Below, piece after piece: positions 9,167 through 23,480 of a stretch of DNA of 64,000 nt. The notes under the pieces were generated by a model that ran no database searches, was not told the DNA's origin, and saw nothing but the letters and a program-made list of their open reading frames with translations. Positions within the stretch are counted from its first letter, which is position 1. Each line of letters opens with the position of its first letter. The stretch spans positions 1-64,000 of the forward strand of contig NW_027490229.1 of assembly GCF_050948175.1 (NCBI RefSeq). The letters are read 5' to 3'. A program made the translations under genes and the position numbers. The DNA is from Xylocopa sonorina. Lineage: Eukaryota; Arthropoda; Insecta; Hymenoptera; Apidae.

Positions 9167-11950
9167 TTCAATTGAATGTAAATGCGACACTTCCTTGCAA
9201 GGAAATAGCGTTTGCAAATGTCTACCTATCGTAGCAGTAGTGTTCTAATGCTTCTTAGAACGCGATATCGCATCTCATTTCTATGTTTCATGGTAAGATA
9301 TAATATGATTTGCGAAGTGTTATGTATTCCTCGTCTACACTTCAAATGAATGTGAATGCGACACTTTCTCGCTAGGAAATAGCGTTTGCAGATGTCTACG
9401 TATCGTAGCAATAGATTTCTAATGCTTCTTAAAACGCGATATCGCATCTCATTTCTATGTTTCATGGTAAGATATAATATGATATGCGAAGTGTTATGTA
9501 TTCCTCGTCTACACTACAAATGGATGTAAATGCGACACTTCCTTGCTAGGAAATAGCGTCTGCAGATGTCTAGGTATCGTAGCTATAGTGTTCTAATACT
9601 TCTTAAAATGCGATATCGCATCTCATTTCTATGTTTCATGGTAAGATATAATATGATTTGCGAAGTGTCATGTATTCCTCATCTACACTTCAAATGAATG
9701 TAAATGCGACACTTCCTTGCAAGGAAATAGCGTTTGCAGATGTCTACGTATCGTAGAAATAGAGCTCTAATGCCTCTTAAAACGCGATATCGCATCTCAT
9801 TTCTATGTTTCATGGTAAGATATAATATGATTTGCGGAGTGTTATGTATTCCTCGTCTACACTTCAAATGAATGTAAATGCGACACTTCCTTGCTAGGAA
9901 ATAGCGTTTGCAAATGACTACCTATCGTAGCAGTAGTGTTCTAATGCTTCTTAGAACGCCATGTCGCATCTCATTTCTATGTTTCATGGTAAGATATAAT
10001 ATGATTTGCGAAGTGTTATGTATTCCTCGTCTACACTTCAAATGAATGTAAATGCGACACTTCGTTGCAAGGAAATAGCGTTTGCAGATGTCTACGTATC
10101 GTAGCAATAGAGTTCAAATGCTTCTTAAAACGAGATATTGCATCTCATATCTATGTTTCATGATAAGATATAATTTTCATTGCGAAGTGTTATGCATTCC
10201 TCGTCTACGATTCAAATGAATGTAAATGCGACACTTCCTTGCAAGAAAGTAGTGTTTGCAGGTGTCTACGTATCGTAGCAATAGAGTTCTAATGCTTCTT
10301 AAAACGCGATATCGCATCTCATTTCTATGTTCCATGGTAAGATATAATTTGATTTGCGGTGTGTTATGTATTCCTCGTCTACACTTCAAATGAATGTGAA
10401 TGCGACACTTCCTCGCTAGGAAATAGCGTTTGCAGATGTCTGCGTATCGTAGCAGTAGAGTTCTAATGCTTCTTAAAACGCGATATCGCATCTCATTTCT
10501 ATGTTTCATGGTAAGATATAATATGATTTGCGGAGTGTTATGTATTCCTCGTCTACACTTCAAATGAATGTGAATGCGACACTTCCTCGCTAGGAAATAG
10601 CGTTTGCAGATGTCTGCGTATCGTAGCAGTAGAGTTCTAATGCTTCTTAAAACGCGATATCGCATCTCATTTCTATGTTTCATGGTAAGATATAATATGA
10701 TTTGCGAAGTGTTATGTATTCCTCGCCTACACATCAAATGAATGTAAATGCGACACTTTCTTGCAAGGGAATAGCGTTTGCAGATGTCTACGTATCGAAG
10801 CAATAGAGTTCAAATGCTTCTTAAAACGAGATATTGCATCTCATATCTATGTTTCATGATAAGATATAATTTTCATTGCGAAGTGTTATGCATTCCTCGT
10901 CTACGATTCAAATGAATGTAAATGCGACACTTCCTTGCAAGAAAGTAGTGTTTGCAGGTGTCTACGTATCGTAGCAATAGAGTTCTAATGCTTCTTGAAA
11001 CGCGATATCGCATCTCATTTCTATGTTTCATGGTAAGATATAATATGATTTGCGAAGTGTTATGTATTCCTCGTCCACACATCAAATGAATGTAAATGCG
11101 ACACTTCCTTGCAAGGAAGTAGCGTTTGCAGATGTCTACGTATCGTAGCAATAGAGTTCTTATGATTCTTAAAACGCGATATCGCATCTCATTTCTATGT
11201 TTCATGGTAAGGTATAATATGATTTGCGAAGTGTTATGTATCCGTCGTCTACACTTCAAATGAATGTAAATGCGACACTATCTTGCAAGGAAATAGCGTT
11301 TGCAGATGTCTACGTATTGCAGCAATGGATTTCTGATGCTTCTTAAAACGCGATATCACATCTCATTTCTATGTTTCATGGTAAGATATAATATGATTTG
11401 CGAAGTGTTATGTATTCCTCGTCTACACTTCAAATGAATGTAAATGCGACAATTCTTTGCAAGGAAATAGCGTTTGCAGATGTCTACGTATCGTTGCAAT
11501 AGAGTTCTTATGATTCTTAAAACGCGATATCGCATCACATTTCTATGTTTCATGGTAAGATATAATATGATTTGCGGAGTGATATGTATTCCTACTCTAC
11601 ACTTCAAATGAATGTAAATGCGACACTTCCTTGCAAGGAAATAGCGTTTGCAGATGTCTACGTATCGAAGCAATAGAGTTCAAATGCTTCTTAAAACGAG
11701 ATATTGCATCTCATATCTATGTTTCATGATAGGATATAATATTCATTGCGAAGTGTTATATATTCCTCGTCTACGATTCAAATGAATGTAAATGCGACAC
11801 TTCCTTGTAAGGAAATAGCGTTTGCAGATGTCTGCGTATCGTAGCAGTAGAGTTCTAATGCTCCTTAAAACGCGATATCGCATCTCATTTCTATGTTTCA
11901 TGGTAAGATGTAATATGATTTGCGAAGTGTTATGTATTCCTCGTCTACAC
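9167..11950. repeat. 16-monomer higher-order repeat, copy 1 (2,784 bp)
   Basis: The unit begins in the TTCAATTGAATG variant monomer and is repeated at +2,784 and about +5,568. It holds B monomers starting at 10,080, 10,776 and 11,646, spaced 4, 5 and then 7 monomers to the first B of the next copy. Internal markers include the ACTACAAATGGATG stretch near 9,512, CGCCATGTCGC near 9,957, two adjacent near-identical CTGCG...CGTAGCAG monomers at 10,428-10,775, and TATCCGTCGTC near 11,239. In the parts compared with copy 2 I saw no differences, so the duplication is recent or well homogenised. Confidence 0.93.
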
Positions 11951-14734
11951 TTCAATTGAATGTAAATGCGACACTTCCTTGCAAGGAAATAGCGTTTGCA
12001 AATGTCTACCTATCGTAGCAGTAGTGTTCTAATGCTTCTTAGAACGCGATATCGCATCTCATTTCTATGTTTCATGGTAAGATATAATATGATTTGCGAA
12101 GTGTTATGTATTCCTCGTCTACACTTCAAATGAATGTGAATGCGACACTTTCTCGCTAGGAAATAGCGTTTGCAGATGTCTACGTATCGTAGCAATAGAT
12201 TTCTAATGCTTCTTAAAACGCGATATCGCATCTCATTTCTATGTTTCATGGTAAGATATAATATGATATGCGAAGTGTTATGTATTCCTCGTCTACACTA
12301 CAAATGGATGTAAATGCGACACTTCCTTGCTAGGAAATAGCGTCTGCAGATGTCTAGGTATCGTAGCTATAGTGTTCTAATACTTCTTAAAATGCGATAT
12401 CGCATCTCATTTCTATGTTTCATGGTAAGATATAATATGATTTGCGAAGTGTCATGTATTCCTCATCTACACTTCAAATGAATGTAAATGCGACACTTCC
12501 TTGCAAGGAAATAGCGTTTGCAGATGTCTACGTATCGTAGAAATAGAGCTCTAATGCCTCTTAAAACGCGATATCGCATCTCATTTCTATGTTTCATGGT
12601 AAGATATAATATGATTTGCGGAGTGTTATGTATTCCTCGTCTACACTTCAAATGAATGTAAATGCGACACTTCCTTGCTAGGAAATAGCGTTTGCAAATG
12701 ACTACCTATCGTAGCAGTAGTGTTCTAATGCTTCTTAGAACGCCATGTCGCATCTCATTTCTATGTTTCATGGTAAGATATAATATGATTTGCGAAGTGT
12801 TATGTATTCCTCGTCTACACTTCAAATGAATGTAAATGCGACACTTCGTTGCAAGGAAATAGCGTTTGCAGATGTCTACGTATCGTAGCAATAGAGTTCA
12901 AATGCTTCTTAAAACGAGATATTGCATCTCATATCTATGTTTCATGATAAGATATAATTTTCATTGCGAAGTGTTATGCATTCCTCGTCTACGATTCAAA
13001 TGAATGTAAATGCGACACTTCCTTGCAAGAAAGTAGTGTTTGCAGGTGTCTACGTATCGTAGCAATAGAGTTCTAATGCTTCTTAAAACGCGATATCGCA
13101 TCTCATTTCTATGTTCCATGGTAAGATATAATTTGATTTGCGGTGTGTTATGTATTCCTCGTCTACACTTCAAATGAATGTGAATGCGACACTTCCTCGC
13201 TAGGAAATAGCGTTTGCAGATGTCTGCGTATCGTAGCAGTAGAGTTCTAATGCTTCTTAAAACGCGATATCGCATCTCATTTCTATGTTTCATGGTAAGA
13301 TATAATATGATTTGCGGAGTGTTATGTATTCCTCGTCTACACTTCAAATGAATGTGAATGCGACACTTCCTCGCTAGGAAATAGCGTTTGCAGATGTCTG
13401 CGTATCGTAGCAGTAGAGTTCTAATGCTTCTTAAAACGCGATATCGCATCTCATTTCTATGTTTCATGGTAAGATATAATATGATTTGCGAAGTGTTATG
13501 TATTCCTCGCCTACACATCAAATGAATGTAAATGCGACACTTTCTTGCAAGGGAATAGCGTTTGCAGATGTCTACGTATCGAAGCAATAGAGTTCAAATG
13601 CTTCTTAAAACGAGATATTGCATCTCATATCTATGTTTCATGATAAGATATAATTTTCATTGCGAAGTGTTATGCATTCCTCGTCTACGATTCAAATGAA
13701 TGTAAATGCGACACTTCCTTGCAAGAAAGTAGTGTTTGCAGGTGTCTACGTATCGTAGCAATAGAGTTCTAATGCTTCTTGAAACGCGATATCGCATCTC
13801 ATTTCTATGTTTCATGGTAAGATATAATATGATTTGCGAAGTGTTATGTATTCCTCGTCCACACATCAAATGAATGTAAATGCGACACTTCCTTGCAAGG
13901 AAGTAGCGTTTGCAGATGTCTACGTATCGTAGCAATAGAGTTCTTATGATTCTTAAAACGCGATATCGCATCTCATTTCTATGTTTCATGGTAAGGTATA
14001 ATATGATTTGCGAAGTGTTATGTATCCGTCGTCTACACTTCAAATGAATGTAAATGCGACACTATCTTGCAAGGAAATAGCGTTTGCAGATGTCTACGTA
14101 TTGCAGCAATGGATTTCTGATGCTTCTTAAAACGCGATATCACATCTCATTTCTATGTTTCATGGTAAGATATAATATGATTTGCGAAGTGTTATGTATT
14201 CCTCGTCTACACTTCAAATGAATGTAAATGCGACAATTCTTTGCAAGGAAATAGCGTTTGCAGATGTCTACGTATCGTTGCAATAGAGTTCTTATGATTC
14301 TTAAAACGCGATATCGCATCACATTTCTATGTTTCATGGTAAGATATAATATGATTTGCGGAGTGATATGTATTCCTACTCTACACTTCAAATGAATGTA
14401 AATGCGACACTTCCTTGCAAGGAAATAGCGTTTGCAGATGTCTACGTATCGAAGCAATAGAGTTCAAATGCTTCTTAAAACGAGATATTGCATCTCATAT
14501 CTATGTTTCATGATAGGATATAATATTCATTGCGAAGTGTTATATATTCCTCGTCTACGATTCAAATGAATGTAAATGCGACACTTCCTTGTAAGGAAAT
14601 AGCGTTTGCAGATGTCTGCGTATCGTAGCAGTAGAGTTCTAATGCTCCTTAAAACGCGATATCGCATCTCATTTCTATGTTTCATGGTAAGATGTAATAT
14701 GATTTGCGAAGTGTTATGTATTCCTCGTCTATCA
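11951..14734. repeat. 16-monomer higher-order repeat, copy 2 (2,784 bp)
   Basis: It has the same order of variant monomers as copy 1, each shifted by exactly 2,784 bases, with B monomers at 12,864, 13,560 and 14,430. The only indel noticed is at its far right edge, where GTCTATCACTTC near 14,729 has one extra base. Confidence 0.93.
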
Positions 14735-17402
14735 CTTCAATTGAATGTAAATGCGACACTTCCTTGCAAGGAAATAGCGTTTGCAAATGTCTACCTATCG
14801 TAGCAGTAGTGTTCTAATGCTTCTTAGAACGCGATATCGCATCTCATTCTATGTTTCATGGTAAGATATAATATGATTTGCGAAGTGTTATGTATTCCTC
14901 GTCTACACTTCAAATGAATGTGAATGCGACACTTTCTCGCTAGGAAATAGCGTTTGCAGATGTCTACGTATCGTAGCAATAGATTTCTAATGCTTCTTAA
15001 AACGCGATATCGCATCTCATTTCTATGTTTCATGGTAAGATATAATATGATATGCGAAGTGTTATGTATTCCTCGTCTACACTACAAATGGATGTAAATG
15101 CGACACTTCCTTGCTAGGAAATAGCGTCTGCAGATGTCTAGGTATCGTAGCTATAGTGTTCTAATACTTCTTAAAATGCGATATCGCATCTCATTTCTAT
15201 GTTTCATGGTAAGATATAATATGATTTGCGAAGTGTCATGTATTCCTCATCTACACTTCAAATGAATGTAAATGCGACACTTCCTTGCAAGGAAATAGCG
15301 TTTGCAGATGTCTACGTATCGTAGAAATAGAGCTCTAATGCCTCTTAAAACGCGATATCGCATCTCATTTCTATGTTTCATGGTAAGATATAATATGATT
15401 TGCGGAGTGTTATGTATTCCTCGTCTACACTTCAAATGAATGTAAATGCGACACTTCCTTGCTAGGAAATAGCGTTTGCAAATGACTACCATATCGTAGC
15501 AGTAGTGTTCTAATGCTTCTTAGAACGCCATGTCGCATCTCATTTCTATGTTTCATGGTAAGATATAATATGATTTGCGAAGTGTTATGTATTCCTCGTC
15601 TACACTTCAAATGAATGTAAATGCGACACTTCGTTGCAAGGAAATAGCGTTTGCAGATGTCTACGTATCGTAGCAATAGAGTTCAAATGCTTCTTAAAAC
15701 GAGATATTGCATCTCATATCTATGTTTCATGATAAGATATAATTTTCATTGCGAAGTGTTATGCATTCCTCGTCTACGATTCAAATGAATGTAAATGCGA
15801 CACTTCCTTGCAAGAAAGTAGTGTTTGCAGGTGTCTACGTATCGTAGCAATAGAGTTCTAATGCTTCTTAAAACGCGATATCGCATCTCATTTCTATGTT
15901 TCCATGGTAAGATATAATTTGATTTGCGGTGTGTTATGTATTCCTCGTCTACACTTCAAATGAATGTGAATGCGACACTTCCTCGCTAGGAAATAGCGTT
16001 TGCAGATGTCTGCGTATCGTAGCAGTAGAGTTCTAATGCTTCTTAAAACGCGATATCGCATCTCATTTCTATGTTTCATGGTAAGATATAATATGATTTG
16101 CGGAGTGTTATGTATTCCTCGTCTACACTTCAAATGAATGTGAATGCGACACTTCCTCGCTAGGAAATAGCGTTTGCAGATGTCTGCGTATCGTAGCAGT
16201 AGAGTTCTAATGCTTCTTAAAACGCGATATCGCATCTCATTTCTATGTTTCATGGTAAGATATAATATGATTTGCGAAGTGTTATGTATTCCTCGCCTAC
16301 ACATCAAATGAATGTAAATGCGACACTTTCTTGCAAGGGAATAGCGTTTGCAGATGTCTACGTATCGAAGCAATAGAGTTCAAATGCTTCTTAAAACGAG
16401 ATATTGCATCTCATATCTATGTTTCATGATAAGATATAATTTTCATTGCGAAGTGTTATGCATTCCTCGTCTACGATTCAAATGAATGTAAATGCGACAC
16501 TTCCTTGCAAGAAAGTAGTGTTTGCAGGTGTCTACGTATCGTAGCAATAGAGTTCTAATGCTTCTTGAAACGCGATATCGCATCTCATTTCTATGTTTCA
16601 TGGTAAGATATAATATGATTTGCGAAGTGTTATGTATTCCTCGTCCACACATCAAATGAATGTAAATGCGACACTTCCTTGCAAGGAAGTAGCGTTTGCA
16701 GATGTCTACGTATCGTAGCAATAGAGTTCTTATGATTCTTAAAACGCGATATCGCATCTCATTTCTATGTTTCATGGTAAGGTATAATATGATTTGCGAA
16801 GTGTTATGTATCCGTCGTCTACACTTCAAATGAATGTAAATGCGACACTATCTTGCAAGGAAATAGCGTTTGCAGATGTCTACGTATTGCAGCAATGGAT
16901 TTCTGATGCTTCTTAAAACGCGATATCACATCTCATTTCTATGTTTCATGGTAAGATATAATATGATTTGCGAAGTGTTATGTATTCCTCGTCTACACTT
17001 CAAATGAATGTAAATGCGACAATTCTTTGCAAGGAAATAGCGTTTGCAGATGTCTACGTATCGTTGCAATAGAGTTCTTATGATTCTTAAAACGCGATAT
17101 CGCATCACATTTCTATGTTTCATGGTAAGATATAATATGATTTGCGGAGTGATATGTATTCCTACTCTACACTTCAAATGAATGTAAATGCGACACTTCC
17201 TTGCAAGGAAATAGCGTTTGCAGATGTCTACGTATCGAAGCAATAGAGTTCAAATGCTTCTTAAAACGAGATATTGCATCTCATATCTATGTTTCATGAT
17301 AGGATATAATATTCATTGCGAAGTGTTATATATTCCTCGTCTACGATTCAAATGAATGTAAATGCGACACTTCCTTGTAAGGAAATAGCGTTTGCAGATG
17401 TC
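14735..17402. repeat. 16-monomer higher-order repeat, copy 3 (slightly truncated, with indels)
   Basis: This copy keeps the monomer order of copies 1 and 2 with B monomers at 15,649, 16,346 and 17,216. It differs by single-base indels: TCTCATTCTATG (one base lost, about 14,848), CTACCATATCG (one gained, about 15,490) and TGTTTCCATGG (one gained, about 15,900). Similarity stops near 17,403, where copies 1 and 2 have CTGCG and this has CTACG and then a different module. Confidence 0.92.
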
Positions 17403-18782
17403 TACGTATCGTAGCAATAGAGTTCTAATGCTTCTTAAAAACGCGATATCGCATCACATTTCTATGTTTCATGGTAAGATATAATATGATTTGCGGAGTG
17501 TTATGTTTTCCTCGTCTACACTTCAAATGAATGTGAATGCGACACTTCCTCGCTAGGAAATAGCGTTTGCAGATGTCTACGTATCGTAGCAGTAGAGTTC
17601 TAATGCTTCTTGAAACGCGATATCGCATCTCATTTCTATGTTTCATGGTAAGATATAATATGATTTGCGAAGTGTTATGTATTCCTCGTGTACACATCAA
17701 ATGAATGTAAATGCGACACTTCTTTGCAAGGAAATAGCGTTCGCAGATGTCAACGTATCGTAGCAATGGATTTCTGATGCTTCTGAAATCGCGATATCGC
17801 ATCTCATTTCTATGTTTCATGGTAAGATATAATATGATTTGCGACGTGTTATGTATTCCTCGTCTACACTTCAAATGAATGTAAATGCGACACTTCTTTG
17901 CAAGGAAATAGCGTTTGCAGATGTCTACGTATCGTTGCAATAGAGTTCTTATGATTCTTAAAACGCGATATCGCATCACATTTCTATGTTTCATGGTAAG
18001 ATATAATATGATTTGCGGAGTGATATGTATACCTACTCTACACTTCAAATGAATGTAAATGCGACACTTCCTTGCAAGGAAATAGCGTTTGCAGATGTCT
18101 ACGTAACGTAGCAATAGAGTTCTTATGATTCTTAAAACGCGATATCGCATCTCATTTCTATGTTTCATGGTAAGATATAATATGATTTGCGAAGTGTTAT
18201 GTATTCCTCGTCTACACTTCAAATGAATGTAAATGCGACAATTCTTTGCAAGGAAATAGCGTTTGCAGATGTCTACGTATCGTTGCAATAGAGTTCTTAT
18301 GATTCTTAAAACGCGATATCGCATAACATTTCTATGTTTCATGGTAAGATATAATATGATTTGCGGAGTGATATGTATTCCTACTCTACACTTCAAATGA
18401 ATGTAAATGCTACACTTCCTTGCGAGGAAATAGCGTTTGCAGATGTCTACGTAACGTAGCAATAGAGTTCTAATGCTTCTTAAAACGCGATATCGCATCT
18501 CATTTCTATGTTTCATGGTAAGATATAATATGATTTGCGGGGTGCTATGTATTCCTCGTCTACACTTCAAATGAATGTGAATGCGACACTTCCTCGCTAG
18601 GGAATAGCGTTTGCAGATGTCTGCGTATCGTAGCAGTAGAGTTCTAATGCTCCTTAAAACGCGATATCGCATCTCATTTCTATGTTTCATGGTAAGATAT
18701 AATATGATTTGCGAAGTGTTATGTATTCCTCGTCTACACATCAAATGAATGTAAATGCGACACTTTCTTGCAAGGGAATAGC
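17216..18782. repeat. 9-monomer B-bounded module, copy a (1,567 bp)
   Basis: It runs from one B monomer to the next and carries the variant series GTTCGCAGATGTCAACG, CTGAAATCGCG, GCGACGTG, CGTTGCAATAG and GCATAACATTTC that defines this module. It has one extra A in the run at about 17,441. Confidence 0.8.
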
Positions 18783-20870
18783 GTTTGCAGATGTCTACGT
18801 ATCGGAGCAATAGAGTTCAAATGCTTCTTAAAACGAGATATTGCATCTCATATCTATGTTTCATGATAAGATATAATTTTCATTGCGAAGTGTTATGCAT
18901 TCCTCGTCTACGATTCAAATGAATGTAAATGCGACACTTCCTTGCAAGAAAGTAGTGTTTGCAGGTGTCTACGTATCGTAGCAATAGAGTTCTAATGCTT
19001 CTTAAAACGCGATATCGCATCTCATTTCTATGTTCCATGGTAAGATATAATTTGATTTGCGGTGTGTTATGTATTCCTCGTCTACACTTCAAATGAATGT
19101 GAATGCGACACTTCCTCGCTAGGAAATAGCGTTTGCAGATGTCTGCGTATCGTAGCAGTAGAGTTCTAATGCTTCTTAAAACGCGATATCGCATCTCATT
19201 TCTATGTTTCATGGTAAGATATAATATGATTTGCGGAGTGTTATGTATTCCTCGTCTACACTTCAAATGAATGTGAATGCGACACTTCCTCGCTAGGAAA
19301 TAGCGTTTGCAGATGTCTGCGTATCGTAGCAGTAGAGTTCTAATGCTTCTTAAAACGCGATATCGCATCTCATTTCTATGTTTCATGGTAAGATATAATA
19401 TGATTTGCGAAGTGTTATGTATTCCTCGCCTACACATCAAATGAATGTAAATGCGACACTTTCTTGCAAGGGAATAGCGTTTGCAGATGTCTACGTATCG
19501 TAGCAATAGAGTTCAAATGCTTCTTAAAACGAGATATTGCATCTCATATCTATGTTTCATGATAAGATATAATATTCATTGCGAAGTGTTATGTATTCCT
19601 CGTCTACGATTCAAATGAATGTAAATGCGACACTTCCTTGCAAGGAAATAGCGTTTGCAGATGTCTACGTATCGTAGCAATAGAGTTCTAATGCTTCTTA
19701 AAACGCGATATCGCATCACATTTCTATGTTTCATGGTAGGATATAATATGATTTGCGGAGTGTTATGTATTCCTCGTCTACACTTCAAATGAATGTGAAT
19801 GCGACACTTCCTCGCTAGGAAATAGCGTTTGCAGATGTCTGCGTATCGCAGCAGTAGAGTTCTAATGCTTCTTAAAACGCGATATCGCATCACATTTCTA
19901 TGTTTCATGGTAAGATATAATATGATTTGCGGAGTGCTATGTATTCCTCGTCTACACTTCAAATGAATGTGAATGCGACACTTCCTCGCTAGGAAATAGC
20001 GTTTGCAGATGTCTACGTATCGTAGCAGTAGAGTTCTAATGCTTCTTGAAACGCGATATCGCATCTCATTTCTATGTTTCATGGTAAGATATAATATGAT
20101 TTGCGAAGTGTTATGTATTCCTCGTCTACACATCAAATGAATGTAAATGCGACACTTCCTTGCAAGGAAGTAGCGTTTGCAGATGTCTACGTATCGTAGC
20201 AATAGAGTTCTTATGATTCTTAAAACGCGATATCGCATCTCATTTCTATGTTTCATGGTAAGGTATAATATGATTTGCGAAGTGTTATGTATTCCTACTC
20301 TACACTTCAAATGAATGTAAATGCGACACTTCCTTGCAAGGAAATAGCGTTTGCAGATGTCTACGTATCGAAGCAATAGAGTTCAAATGCTTCTTAAAAC
20401 GAGATATTGCATCTCATATCTATGTTTCATGATAGGATATAATATTCATTGCGAAGTGTTATATATTCCTCGTCTACGATTCAAATGAATGTAAATGCGA
20501 CACTTCCTTGCAAGGAAATAGCGTTTGCAGATGTCTACGTATCGTAGCAATAGAGTTCTAATGCTTCTTAAAACGCGATATCGAATCACATTTCTATGTT
20601 TCATGGTAAGATATAATATGATTTGCGGAGTGTTATGTATTCCTCGTCTACACTTCAAATGAATGTGAATGCGACTCTTCCTCGCTAGGAAATAGCGTTT
20701 GCAGATGTCTGCGTATCGTAGCAGTAGAGTTCTAATGCTTCTTAAAACGCGATATCGCATCTCATTTCTATGTTTCATGGTAAGATATAATATGATTTGC
20801 GAAGTGTTATGTATTCCTCGTCTACACATCAAATGAATGTAAATGCGACACTTTCTTGCAAGGGAATAGC

Positions 20871-22262
20871 GTTTGCAGATGTCTACGTATCGAAGCAATA
20901 GAGTTCAAATGCTTCTTAAAACGAGATATTGCATCTCATATCTATGTTTCATGATAAGATATAATATTCATTGCGAAGTGTTATATATTCCTCGTCTACG
21001 ATTCAAATGAATGTAAATGCGACACTTCCTTGTAAGGAAATAGCGTTTGCAGATGTCTACGTATCGTAGCAATAGAGTTCTAATGCTTCTTAAAACGCGA
21101 TATCGCATCACATTTCTATGTTTCATGGTAAGATATAATATGATTTGCGGAGTGTTATGTTTTCCTCGTCTACACTTCAAATGAATGTGAATGCGACACT
21201 TCCTCGCTAGGAAATAGCGTTTGCAGATGTCTACGTATCGTAGCAGTAGAGTTCTAATGCTTCTTGAAACGCGATATCGCATCTCATTTCTATGTTTCAT
21301 GGTAAGATATAATATGATTTGCGAAGTGTTATGTATTCCTCGTGTACACATCAAATGAATGTAAATGCGACACTTCTTTGCAAGGAAATAGCGTTCGCAG
21401 ATGTCAACGTATCGTAGCAATGGATTTCTGATGCTTCTGAAATCGCGATATCGCATCTCATTTCTATGTTTCATGGTAAGATATAATATGATTTGCGACG
21501 TGTTATGTATTCCTCGTCTACACTTCAAATGAATGTAAATGCGACACTTCTTTGCAAGGAAATAGCGTTTGCAGATGTCTACGTATCGTTGCAATAGAGT
21601 TCTTATGATTCTTAAAACGCGATATCGCATCACATTTCTATGTTTCATGGTAAGATATAATATGATTTGCGGAGTGTTATGTTTTCCTCGTCTACACTTC
21701 AAATGAATGTAAATGCGACACTTCCTTGCAAGGAAATAGCGTTTGCAGATGTCTACGTAACGTAGCAATAGAGTTCTTATGATTCTTAAAACGCGATATC
21801 GCATCTCATTTCTATGTTTCATGGTAAGATATAATATGATTTGCGAAGTGTTATGTATTCCTCGTCTACACTTCAAATGAATGTAAATGCGACAATTCTT
21901 TGCAAGGAAATAGCGTTTGCAGATGTCTACGTATCGTTGCAATAGAGTTCTTATGATTCTTAAAACGCGATATCGCATAACATTTCTATGTTTCATGGTA
22001 AGATATAATATGATTTGCGGAGTGATATGTATTCCTACTCTACACTTCAAATGAATGTAAATGCTACACTTCCTTGCGAGGAAATAGCGTTTGCAGATGT
22101 CTACGTAACGTAGCAATAGAGTTCTAATGCTTCTTAAAACGCGATATCGCATCTCATTTCTATGTTTCATGGTAAGATATAATATGATTTGCGAAGTGTT
22201 ATGTATTCCTCGTCTACACATCAAATGAATGTAAATGCGACACTTTCTTGCAAGGGAATAGC
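20871..22262. repeat. 8-monomer variant of the 9-monomer module, copy b
   Basis: It has the same marker series as copy a but is one monomer shorter: 1,392 bases between B starts. Near 22,190-22,262 it passes directly to the TTTCTTGCAAGGGAAT monomer, lacking the GATTTGCGGAG/CTAGGGAATAG monomer seen in the full-length copies. Confidence 0.8.
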
Positions 22263-23480
22263 GTTTGCAGATGTCTACGTATCGGAGCAATAGAGTTCAA
22301 ATGCTTCTTAAAACGATATATTGCATCTCATATCTATGTTTCATGATAAGATATAATATTCATTGCGAAGTGTTATATATTCCTCGTCTACAATTCAAAT
22401 GAATGTAAATGCGACACTTCCTTGCAAGGACATAGCGTTTGCAGATGTCTACGTATCGTAGCAATAGAGTTCTAATGCTTCTTAAAACGCGATATCGCAT
22501 CACATTTCTATGTTTCATGGTAAGATATAATATGATTTGCGGAGTGTTATGTATTACTCGTCTACACTTCAAATGAATGTGAATGCGACACTTCCTCGCT
22601 AGGAAATAGCGTATGCAGATGTCTACGTATCGTAGCAGTAGAGTTCTAATGCTTCTTGAAACGCGATATCGCATCTCATTTCTATGTTTCATGGTAAGAT
22701 ATAATATGATTTGCGAAGTGTTATGTATTCCTCGTGTACACATCAAATGAATGTAAATGCGACACTTCCTTGCAAGGAAATAGCGTTTGCAGATGTCTAC
22801 GTATCGTAGCAATAGAGTTCTGATGCTTCTTAAAACGCGATATCGCATCTCATTTCTATGTTTCATGGTAAGATATAATATGATTTGCGAAGTGTTATGT
22901 ATTCCTCGTCTACACTTCAAATGAATGTAAATGCGACACTATCTTGCAAGGAAATAGCGTTTGCAGATGTCTACGTATTGTAGCAATTGATTTCTGATGC
23001 TTCTTAAAACGCGATATCGCATCTCATTTCTATGTTTCATGGTAAGATATAATATGATTTGCGAAGTGTTATGTATTCCTCGTCTACACTTCAAATGAAT
23101 GTAAATGCGACAATTCTTTGCAAGGAAATAGCGTTTGCAGATGTCTACGTATCGTAGCAATAGAGTTCTAATGCTTCTTAAAACGCGATATCGCAACTCA
23201 TTTCTATGTTTCATGGTAAGATCTAATATGATTTGCGGAGTGATATGTATTCCTACTCTACACTTCAAATGAATGTGAATGCGACACTTCCTCGCTAGGA
23301 AATAGTGTTTGCAGATGTCTGCGTATCGTAGCAGTAGAGCTCTAATGCTTCTTAAAACGCGATATCGCATCTCATTTCTATGTTTCATGGTATGATATAA
23401 TATGATTTGCGAAGTGTTATGTATTCCTCGTCTACACATCAAATGAATGTAAATGCGACACTTTCTTGCAAGGAAATAGC

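Noticed and set aside
14606..14803. Plus-strand frames of about 65-70 codons (also at 45,233-45,445)
   Set aside because: They exist only because single-base indels near 14,729 and 45,358 shift the satellite into another frame.
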